A DNA stretch of 64,000 bases from the IMG/VR virus record IMGVR_UViG_3300020156_000025, positions 25,985 through 89,984 of that record; one strand, given 5' to 3'. Shown piece by piece: positions 16,159 to 22,704 of the stretch (within the stretch, counting starts at the first letter, position 1; each line of letters starts with the position of its first letter). Made by a program: the position numbers and the translations under genes. Origin of the DNA: a virus. Below the pieces are notes generated by a model, which was not told the origin of the DNA, searched no databases, and was given only the letters and a program-made list of their open reading frames with translations.

Positions 16159-16650
16159 ATGAGCCATACCACATCGATCAAAACCGTGGCGATCAAAAGC
16201 ATCACCGCCGTGCGCGCCGCGGTGGAGGAGCTGAACCGCAAGGGCATCCGCTGCGAATTGCGGGAAAACTCCGTGCCGCGCATGTATTACCCGAACCAGC
16301 TACAGATGCACAAGGGGCGCAAGAACGAGATCGCGGATGCCGTGATCCATCTTCCGGGTTCGCGGTATGACGTGGCGCTGCTCAAGCAGGAGGACGGCAG
16401 CTACGAATGCGTGTTCGACGATTGGCAGAAGGAGGTGGCGAAGGTGCTGGGGCAGCCGTTCAAGGGCACCACGGAGCACTGGAGCGGAAACCGCCCGGAC
16501 ACCGAGCAGACGTTGCATTCGGTGGGGAAATTCTTGCAGGAATACTCGGTGTGCGCCGCGGTGGAAGCGGCGACGATGGCCGGGTATTCGGTGCTCGGGC
16601 ATTCGACCGATGCCAACGGGTGCGTGCAACTGCAAATCTCCGTGGACTGA
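16159..16650 (+). CDS. DUF1257 (Ycf35-like) family protein
   Basis: 163 residues. The start MSHTTSIKTV followed by AVRAAVEELNRKG is the hallmark of DUF1257 proteins, and the middle has a DVALLKQEDGSYECVFD-type strand pair typical of the family. DUF1257 genes commonly neighbour a Ycf46-like AAA ATPase and a DUF2997 gene, exactly as here. Biochemical role unknown. The leader lacks a Shine-Dalgarno sequence. Confidence 0.75.
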   Translation: MSHTTSIKTVAIKSITAVRAAVEELNRKGIRCELRENSVPRMYYPNQLQMHKGRKNEIADAVIHLPGSRYDVALLKQEDGSYECVFDDWQKEVAKVLGQPFKGTTEHWSGNRPDTEQTLHSVGKFLQEYSVCAAVEAATMAGYSVLGHSTDANGCVQLQISVD

Positions 16651-16700
16651 AACCCGCCCGCCCTTGACTCCCGCCCTCTCATCTTCCGATCCGAATTCTC

Positions 16701-16898
16701 ATGAAGACCATAACCGTTACCATTGATCAGGTAGGCCGCCCGAAAATCGAAGCAAACGGCTTCGCGGGTTGCGGATGCACGGACGCTACCCGTCCGATTG
16801 AAAACGCATTCTCCACCAATCCCGCCGACAAGGTGGTGGACGTGAAGCCCGAGATGCACCAAGGCGGGGAGATGGAACACCATCTCTACCAGCAGTAA
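16701..16898 (+). CDS. DUF2997-like small protein
   Basis: 65 residues. The pattern MKTITVTID..G...IEANGFAGCGC followed by a helix and a short acidic/His tail (EMHQGGEMEHHLYQQ) matches DUF2997 proteins, which accompany DUF1257 genes. The two Cys in GCGC may bind a metal. Third member of the ATPase/DUF1257 set. Confidence 0.65.
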   Translation: MKTITVTIDQVGRPKIEANGFAGCGCTDATRPIENAFSTNPADKVVDVKPEMHQGGEMEHHLYQQ

Positions 16899-16932
16899 CC
16901 CTTTCTCGCCCGGCCCCCCGGAGACAACACAG

Positions 16933-16990
16933 TGAACGCGGGGAGGGGTAACACCCTCCAGAACCCCCCGGAATCCCCCTCCCCGCTTCA
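16933..16990 (+). terminator. Strong hairpin with pyrimidine tail
   Basis: GCGGGGAGGGG at 16938-16948 pairs with CCCCTCCCCGC at 16976-16986; TGAA at 16933-16936 extends the stem with TTCA at 16987-16990. A C/T-rich run follows. Likely terminator, attenuator or 3'-end stabiliser between two genes. Confidence 0.5.
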
Positions 16991-17035
16991 CCCTTCCCTT
17001 TCCCTTTTCCTTTCCACACCAACCGCCAAACCACC

Positions 17036-17407
17036 ATGAACACACAGCTTATCACGATCGCCCCGGACGGATCGATTTCCGGACTCGACTTCAAACGCAA
17101 GGGTCTCGACCTGCGACAATTCGGACACGCCGCGACGCGCCGCATCTCGGAGGTGGAGTGGGATGAGGAGCGCCAGAAATGGCGGGTGGTGTTCCTGATG
17201 GGGGGATGGGCCGGTGACGTGGCCACCGCGGAACATTGCGTGCGGGTGGGGTTGCCGCTGCCGGGGTCCGCAACGCTGGCGGACGGGGCGGTCAAGCCAA
17301 AGAACATGCTCATGTTCACCGATTATGAAGACGCGGTGGCATTTGAAATCACGATTGTGCAGGCCGCGCGCCTGTCCGGGAATGCCGCCCTTGTAGGGAA
17401 CGCCTGA
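17036..17407 (+). CDS. Hypothetical protein, 123 residues
   Basis: Preceded by the A/C-rich leader CAACCGCCAAACCACC rather than a Shine-Dalgarno. Starts MNTQLITIAPDGSISGL; a beta-strand-rich N-terminus and a WAGDVATAEHCVRVG segment are visible. No family recognised. Confidence 0.6.
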   Translation: MNTQLITIAPDGSISGLDFKRKGLDLRQFGHAATRRISEVEWDEERQKWRVVFLMGGWAGDVATAEHCVRVGLPLPGSATLADGAVKPKNMLMFTDYEDAVAFEITIVQAARLSGNAALVGNA

Positions 17408-17433
17408 ACTTCACCCTGAACCACATTAATCCG

Positions 17434-17622
17434 ATGAGTCCTGAACGATTTCTTACCTGCCTGAACCTGCTTATCTTCGCCGCTGCGGGGGCTACCTTGG
17501 TCTTTTTTATCCGTGATGCGAACGCGCTCGCGAGGGTGAGTCCGGAAGCGGGAAAAGCCGTGTGGTCCTTGTTCTGGTTCATGATTGCGGTTGCCAATCT
17601 TCCCTCCTACCCGCGCCGATGA
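17434..17622 (+). CDS. Small membrane protein
   Basis: 62 residues with two hydrophobic helices (about 8-27 and 42-56). The stop overlaps the next start. Unknown role; could act at the host membrane. Confidence 0.55.
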   Translation: MSPERFLTCLNLLIFAAAGATLVFFIRDANALARVSPEAGKAVWSLFWFMIAVANLPSYPRR

Positions 17623-17993
17623 AAACGCACCTGATTCATTTCGTTCCGGAAATCGACCTGTCCTTGACCCATGCCGAAATGGCCCTGCTGTGGGCGTCGG
17701 CAAACGTTCATCCCGCCGCAAGGGAACACGCCGGGTTCTTCGGGCACATGCTGATCCGGCAGAAGGACGGGGGTGAGGCGTGCGAGCACCGGCTGACACA
17801 GGCTCAGGTGACGCTGTTGATCGAGGTGCTGGAAGGGCCTAAACTGCATGCCGACGAGGAAACCCTGAATGATCTGCACCGGCTTAAAATCGACCTTTAC
17901 GGGGCGCTGGAGGCGATGGCCGCAATGGAGGGGACGATTCCCGCCGTGGAGGCTGCACCGCCTGCGACCGACTCCTCCACCCGGAAGGGGTAA
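17619..17993 (+). CDS. Hypothetical helical protein
   Basis: 124 residues from the ATG that overlaps the previous stop. Contains LTHAEMALLWASAN and a GALEAMAAMEG helix; no motif recognised. A short basic tail (SSTRKG) ends it. Confidence 0.55.
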   Translation: MKTHLIHFVPEIDLSLTHAEMALLWASANVHPAAREHAGFFGHMLIRQKDGGEACEHRLTQAQVTLLIEVLEGPKLHADEETLNDLHRLKIDLYGALEAMAAMEGTIPAVEAAPPATDSSTRKG

Positions 17994-18055
17994 GAACAAC
18001 CGTTCCGGGAAACATTGCACTGACAACCGACCGAATATCAACCGACCGAACCACC

Positions 18056-18547
18056 ATGAAAATTCAACTCGACTCATCCGCACTCACGACCCTGATGGAG
18101 GCCGCGGGGCCGGAATTCATCGTCGAAATCACGCAGGCCGTGGCCGATAACTTTTCCCGCCGCTACCTGCATTCGCTGGCGTCCGCGCCCGAAATCAAAC
18201 AATCTCTGGAGAGAGCCCGGACGGCGGTGAACGATGCCGTGAGGGAGGAATTCATGAAAATGTTCGGGAGTCTAGACACCCGGACCTACCTCGGGAACGT
18301 GCGGGTGAACCTGCGACCGGAGGTCAAGGAGGCGATCCGGGGACACGCGCTCGAATGCTACCAGACCGACCTGCGCGAGGCGGTGAAGGAGGAGGTGGGG
18401 AGACTTTCCCGGGAAGTGATCGAGGACCGGGTGAACAGGCGGCTGGAGCGGCTGATGGACGAGGAGATCAACGAACGCGCGCAGAAATTGTTCAACGCGA
18501 AGCTCGCGGAATTCCGCCGGGCTGCGGATGCCGCAACCGCGACGTGA
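18056..18547 (+). CDS. Hypothetical charged helical protein
   Basis: 163 residues, almost entirely predicted helix with alternating charged residues (REAVKEEVGRLSREVIEDR), coiled-coil-like from ~95 to 155. The leader repeats ACCGACCGAA before the ATG. No family recognised. Confidence 0.6.
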   Translation: MKIQLDSSALTTLMEAAGPEFIVEITQAVADNFSRRYLHSLASAPEIKQSLERARTAVNDAVREEFMKMFGSLDTRTYLGNVRVNLRPEVKEAIRGHALECYQTDLREAVKEEVGRLSREVIEDRVNRRLERLMDEEINERAQKLFNAKLAEFRRAADAATAT

Positions 18548-18605
18548 GGATTTCCCGCCGGGTGCTTGGCGGTGCCCGGAGGGGGTTGACAGTGGAAAGA
18601 CAAAA

Positions 18606-18636
18606 CGCCCGGTTCCCTTTGGCGGGGAACCGGGCG
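18606..18636 (-). terminator. Perfect 12-bp hairpin with T-run on the minus strand
   Basis: CGCCCGGTTCCC (18606-18617) pairs perfectly with GGGAACCGGGCG (18625-18636). No T-run follows on the + strand, but on the minus strand the hairpin is followed by TTTTGTCTTT, so it reads as an intrinsic terminator for leftward transcription. The rest of the gene-free stretch 18548-18809 holds only the weak promoter at 18763. Confidence 0.45.
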
Positions 18637-18762
18637 AATTGCTCTCTGACTAACACGACTCGTGAAGGTTTGCCGGGGCGGCTCGCTGCCTGCGACACCC
18701 CGGGACCTGCAAGCGCGGCCACTCTCGGACGGGAGGGGCGGGGGAGGCAAGGCAAAATTTCC

Positions 18763-18790
18763 TTGAGTCGTCCGGACGGGAACATACCGT
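18763..18790 (+). promoter_or_regulatory. Candidate promoter before the replication genes
   Basis: TTGAGT 18763-18768 and TACCGT 18785-18790, spacer 16 bp; the ATG of the next gene is 20 bp downstream. Confidence 0.35.
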
Positions 18791-18809
18791 AAGGATTCCT
18801 GAATAACCG

Positions 18810-19265
18810 ATGAGAAAAACCGATTCTCGGGGAAAGCTGCCCTCCCCGGCGCAATTGCGGGCACGCGCGTGGAGAAAGAAGGCGGAGGGGTGGGCGGAGT
18901 GGCTCGATCCGGACGAGCATGCCGTGGCGATGCACGTGCACAATTGCACGGCGGGGATGACGTGCGACGCGTCGGGAATCCTCTGTCCGCACCATTTCAC
19001 GGAGGGGTTGTTTTACCATGACACGCTGATCGTGCATCCGCCGCGGATCGCGGGGTTGTGCTGGGAACGGGTGAGGGGGTTGCTGGAGACGCTGGTGCGG
19101 AGGGGGGCGCTGCACATGGAGGAGGCGGGGGACAGGGACGGGACGCATTTCTGGTTCACGCTGCGATACGGATGGAAGCCGGGGAAACGGGAACAGAAGA
19201 GGATCGCCCTTGCACGTGCGCTGGAGCGCGAAGCTTACGGGGAGAAAGGAGAAGGGGAGCGATGA
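18810..19265 (+). CDS. Hypothetical protein upstream of the replication initiator
   Basis: 151 residues. Basic N-terminus (KLPSPAQLRARAWRKKAEG), then a middle with paired Cys and His (VHNCTAGMTC, ILCPHHF) that could bind a metal, and a winged-helix-like RGLLETLVRRGALHMEE segment with a wing-like FWFTLRYG. It overlaps the initiator gene by 4 bp, so it is probably a replication accessory or regulatory DNA-binding protein. Not recognised as a family. Confidence 0.55.
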   Translation: MRKTDSRGKLPSPAQLRARAWRKKAEGWAEWLDPDEHAVAMHVHNCTAGMTCDASGILCPHHFTEGLFYHDTLIVHPPRIAGLCWERVRGLLETLVRRGALHMEEAGDRDGTHFWFTLRYGWKPGKREQKRIALARALEREAYGEKGEGER

Positions 19266-20635
19266 TCGCGGAATTCGAGACCAAGGAGGAGGAGCAGGCG
19301 TATTTCGGATCGTTCTACAGATACAAGCTGTGGAGCATGCGGATGATCCGCGACTGGTGGCCGCTGCTGACGAACTCGCAGAGGATCGTGCTGACCTTCG
19401 TGTTCGACCGCACGATCGGGTGGCGGAAGAGATGGGAGCAGGTGACGTTGCACCACCTGACCCACGGGGTGGAGTCGGAGGACGGGAAGGAATGGATCGG
19501 GGGAACGGGGTTGTCGAAACCGACCCTGATCGAGGCGATGCGGGGGTTGCGGGACATGGGGTTGATACTGGACCGGTGGAACCCGCAGAGGCAGCGCAAC
19601 GAAATCTGCATCGAACTGGAATGGAACCTCGTGGAAGGGGAAACGATCGAAACGAGCCGACATATGGGAGGATTACCGGAACCGAAGAGAGGGCACCGCG
19701 GGGGGCGCGGGGCGGGGAATTTTGCAAACCGTGCAAAGCCCGGAAGGGGGGAAGGGGAGGTCCCGGAAGGGGGGGAGGGTGTAAAGAAACCTTACCCTGC
19801 GGGTGTAAAGAAACTTTACCCTAATAATAAGAAAGGGAAAAACCATAGGTTGAATGCTACGCATTCAACGGGTTCCCCGGGGGAAGGGGAGGCTCCGGGG
19901 ACGGAGGGGGAGACCCCTGCCGATGCCGATGCAGCACCCGCTGCCGCCCTTGCCGATGTCGCCGCATCCGCTCTTGCCCGCACGCGGGAACGCCGGGAGG
20001 CGAAAAAGGGGAAGGGAGGAGCCGCGGGGATCGCGGCGGTGTGGGACGACGCGGTGCGTGCCGCCTTGCCCGATGCGCCGCGGGTGGCGGTGACGAAGGC
20101 GGACGTGGCAATCCTCGGGAAATATGCCCGCCGTTTCGCTGCCGCGAATCCCGCGACGCCGTTCGCGGAATACGTGGGGTGGTGCGTAGGGTGGTGGGCG
20201 GTGATCCGCGCGCAGGAGTTCGGGTGGATGCGGGACGGGGGGCCGGAGTTGCCGTCGATCCGCTTTCTCGTGAAGTTCTCGGACCGGTTCGAGCAATGCC
20301 ACGCGCACCGCGCCGCCCTTGAGCAGAGGGCCGCGATGACGGCGAGGGAACTGGAGATCGACCGCAGGGTGCGGAGGGGGCAGACGCGGGACGCCGCGGA
20401 GCTGGAGGTGGACAAGGTGGACGCGCTGCGCCGGGAGCAGCGGAAGTTGGAGGATGCGCGGAGGGCGCTGGCGCAGGAGCGCAGGATGGGGGAGGCGGCG
20501 TCGGCCCGGAGAGCGGAGGCGGAACGGCGGAAGGCGGAACTGCGGGAACGCCGGGAACGCATCGACGTTGCCCGCCGCCGCGCCGCGGAATCGCCCGATC
20601 CGTCCGGGGCCGGGGGCTTCGGAACGTGGGATTAG
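19262..20635 (+). CDS. Phage replication initiator, lambda O-like
   Basis: 457 residues. The N-terminal domain (residues ~30-120) is a winged helix of the replication-protein-O type: LTNSQRIVLTFVFDRTIGW, then TGLSKPTLIEAMRGLRDMGLI. A low-complexity linker (~145-240) separates it from a charged helical C-terminal region of ~180 residues with long Arg/Glu/Ala helices. The DNA of the linker carries paired 22-bp palindromic repeats, an A+T-rich run and a perfect hairpin (19777-19869), the same arrangement as the lambda origin inside gene O. The C-terminal part presumably recruits the helicase loader encoded next. Confidence 0.75.
   Translation: MIAEFETKEEEQAYFGSFYRYKLWSMRMIRDWWPLLTNSQRIVLTFVFDRTIGWRKRWEQVTLHHLTHGVESEDGKEWIGGTGLSKPTLIEAMRGLRDMGLILDRWNPQRQRNEICIELEWNLVEGETIETSRHMGGLPEPKRGHRGGRGAGNFANRAKPGRGEGEVPEGGEGVKKPYPAGVKKLYPNNKKGKNHRLNATHSTGSPGEGEAPGTEGETPADADAAPAAALADVAASALARTRERREAKKGKGGAAGIAAVWDDAVRAALPDAPRVAVTKADVAILGKYARRFAAANPATPFAEYVGWCVGWWAVIRAQEFGWMRDGGPELPSIRFLVKFSDRFEQCHAHRAALEQRAAMTARELEIDRRVRRGQTRDAAELEVDKVDALRREQRKLEDARRALAQERRMGEAASARRAEAERRKAELRERRERIDVARRRAAESPDPSGAGGFGTWD
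19720..19738 (+). repeat. Dyad repeat copy inside the initiator gene
   Basis: TTTTGCA-AACCG-TGCAAAG, 38 bp upstream of the origin-like repeats and at the start of the interdomain linker. Confidence 0.75.
19777..19869 (+). other. Candidate replication origin inside the initiator gene
   Basis: Two near-identical 22-bp units, GGGTGTAAAG-AAAC(C/T)TTACCCT, at 19777-19798 and 19801-19822, 24 bp apart and each nearly palindromic. They are followed by an A+T-rich stretch (19820-19848) that is unusual for this GC-rich genome and by a perfect stem-loop, GTTGAATGC-TAC-GCATTCAAC, at 19849-19869. This copies the layout of the lambda origin (iterons, then A+T-rich region, within gene O). In-phase coding is kept (GVKKPYP / GVKKLYP). 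Confidence 0.65.
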
Positions 20636-20644
20636 ACGGAAACA

Positions 20645-20673
20645 TTGCAAGGCTGCCGGGGTGTGACCATGAT
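20645..20673 (+). promoter_or_regulatory. Candidate promoter, TTGCAA / CATGAT
   Basis: TTGCAA 20645-20650 and CATGAT 20668-20673 with a 17 bp spacer, in the 85 bp gap between initiator and loader genes. The spacer lacks the AACRAWACCCG motif. Confidence 0.45.
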
Positions 20674-20720
20674 TGGCACATGCCCGTTGAACGGAACACC
20701 CGACCGAACCCGACTCACCG

Positions 20721-21377
20721 ATGATCGAACCGACCGAACCGAACGAAACGACGAAGCCATTGGCCGGACCGCGCAACCTGCTGCCGGATTCGGACGTGGA
20801 GAAGATGCTGGAGAACGCGGGAATCCCGCGCCGCTGGAGGGGGAAGGAGTGCACGCTGGCGGGGCTCGGGACGGAGCCCGCGAAACTGCTGCGCCAGTGG
20901 CTGGAGGGAGGGGAGCACCGGGAGGTGACGGGGAGGGTGCTGGACGTGGGGCAGGACTCGCGCGAATCGCTGGACCTGTGCATGCGGCTGGCACGGGGGA
21001 TGGTGCTGACCGGGTGCGGGGTGCGGGTAATGTCCATCGTCGCCTTGCTCGACCTGATACAGGGAGGGGAGGACGAGAGGGGGAGGACGATGGCGGAGCT
21101 GCTGAACGTGTCGTGGTTGATGGTGCTGGGGGTGATCGACGCGTGGTCGCCGGAGAACGCGCCGTTCAAGGGGGAGGACAAGTTGCGGCTGGACTGGTTC
21201 ATGCGCCGCTGGCTGATCGACGGGAGGAACCTGATCTTGCAGGGGGACAGGGCGATGGCGGAGGACCGGTTCTGGTCGCAGGGGCTGCGCTCGCTGGCGA
21301 ACGGGGCGCTGGTGCTGCCGCCCGTCTTTCCCCCTCGGAACGACTCCCGCACCTTTCACGATACCGCACCTAGATGA
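20721..21377 (+). CDS. DnaC-like helicase loader without a P-loop (candidate)
   Basis: 218 residues between an O-type initiator and a DnaB-type helicase. The order of segments resembles DnaC-like loaders: IPRRWRGKECTL at the start, a strand-helix unit GRVLDVGQDSRESLDL where the Walker A loop should be, then GVRVMSIVALLDLIQ, and a late DRFWSQGLRSL helix like the sensor/arginine-finger end. The GxxGxGKT loop itself is absent. It may be a non-hydrolysing loader partner. The assignment rests on context plus weak pattern likeness. Confidence 0.45.
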   Translation: MIEPTEPNETTKPLAGPRNLLPDSDVEKMLENAGIPRRWRGKECTLAGLGTEPAKLLRQWLEGGEHREVTGRVLDVGQDSRESLDLCMRLARGMVLTGCGVRVMSIVALLDLIQGGEDERGRTMAELLNVSWLMVLGVIDAWSPENAPFKGEDKLRLDWFMRRWLIDGRNLILQGDRAMAEDRFWSQGLRSLANGALVLPPVFPPRNDSRTFHDTAPR

Positions 21378-22657
21378 GCACGCTCGGGAATCAATTCCTG
21401 CGCGCGGTGGTGGATGCGCAGGACACGGCGGCTTTCCGGCGGACGCAACGGCGTCTGTTCGTGGAGGCGGAGGTGCCGGTGTATGACGCGGTGATGGCGC
21501 ACGTGATGGCGCACGGAAGGGTGCCGTCGCTGTCGGCGCTGTCGGTGGCGGGGGTGACGCTGCCGGAGGCGAGGCACGACGAGCCGGTGTCGTGGTTCGC
21601 GGAACGTCTCAGGAACCGGGCGGCGTGGGGGGCGATGAACGAGAGGCACCCGGCGTTCGTGCAGGCGATGCGCGACAAGGACGTGGTGCAGGCGGAGGCC
21701 GTCGCCGCGGAGATGCTGGCGGAGGCGCGCGCGATGCTCGGGGCCGGGGGGTCGTATTCGTCGTTCGCGGCGGAGGCGGAGGCGATCGGGGCGCTCTACC
21801 ATTCGGCCAAGATGCACACGGGGTTGATGGGGGTGACGATGCGCTGGCCGACGCTGAACGCGCTGACCGACGGGGCGCAAGGGGGGGACGTGATCGCGCT
21901 GGTCGGGAGGCCGGGGGAGGGGAAGTCGTGGAACTTGCAGGAACTCGCCCTTGCCGCGCATGAGGACGGGTTGGAGACGGCGGTGGTTTCGATGGAGATG
22001 GGCGTGCGGCAGTTGTGCCGACGCATGATCGCGCGCAAGATCGGGGCGAATCCGCGGGACATCAAACGGGGAACGCTGCCGCACTGGGCGGAGGGGGATT
22101 TGTTCGGGGCCATCGCGGAGTTGACCGATGCCGCCCCGATGCACGTGCTGGCGGGGGACATGCAGAAGGAGGTGGGGGGAATCGAGAGCATGCTGGACGA
22201 CCGCAACGTGTCCGCCCTCTACGTGGACGCGGCTTACCTGCTGTCGCCGTCGGCGAGGATGTCGAACGGGGTGTCGAAGTGGGAGACCATCGGGCAGGTG
22301 ATCAAGGAATTGAAGCAGCTTGCGGTGAGGAGGGACATCCCGGTGTTCATCACGGTGCAGTTCAACCGGAACCAGAAACGCAAGGCGTCCCGGGAAATGG
22401 ACCTCGGGGACATCGCGGGTTCGGACTCGATCCCGCAGGACTGCTCGATAGTGGTGGGTATCAGGCGGGGACCGGCACCGTTCGACGAGGTGATCCGGGA
22501 GCATCACGTGCTCAAGAACCGGGAGGGGGATGCGGGGAAATACAACGTCAATTTCCGCTTCCAGCCGGTGAATTTCGACGAGGTGGAACTGGAGGTGACG
22601 GAGAACGGGAACGCTTCGGCGGGAGCGCCGTCGGCATCGACCGACTGGATGGTGTAG
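21374..22657 (+). CDS. DnaB-like replicative helicase
   Basis: 427 residues. The C-terminal RecA-fold has Walker A GRPGEGKS at 178-185, a conserved SMEM segment after it, Walker B-like hydrophobic strand (VSALYVDAAYLL), and the DnaB motif region DIAGSDSIPQDCSIVVGI. The N-terminal ~140 residues are helical, as in DnaB primase-binding domains. Located between loader and polymerase. The start overlaps the preceding stop by 4 bp. Confidence 0.85.
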   Translation: MSTLGNQFLRAVVDAQDTAAFRRTQRRLFVEAEVPVYDAVMAHVMAHGRVPSLSALSVAGVTLPEARHDEPVSWFAERLRNRAAWGAMNERHPAFVQAMRDKDVVQAEAVAAEMLAEARAMLGAGGSYSSFAAEAEAIGALYHSAKMHTGLMGVTMRWPTLNALTDGAQGGDVIALVGRPGEGKSWNLQELALAAHEDGLETAVVSMEMGVRQLCRRMIARKIGANPRDIKRGTLPHWAEGDLFGAIAELTDAAPMHVLAGDMQKEVGGIESMLDDRNVSALYVDAAYLLSPSARMSNGVSKWETIGQVIKELKQLAVRRDIPVFITVQFNRNQKRKASREMDLGDIAGSDSIPQDCSIVVGIRRGPAPFDEVIREHHVLKNREGDAGKYNVNFRFQPVNFDEVELEVTENGNASAGAPSASTDWMV

Positions 22658-22663
22658 GCAGGA

Positions 22664-22682
22664 ATATGCACACTTTGCAAAA
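22664..22682 (+). repeat. Dyad repeat copy
   Basis: ATATGCA-CACTT-TGCAAAA, in the 47 bp gap between helicase and polymerase genes. Confidence 0.7.
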
Positions 22683-22704
22683 AGGCACGAAACGGAACGA
22701 CACG

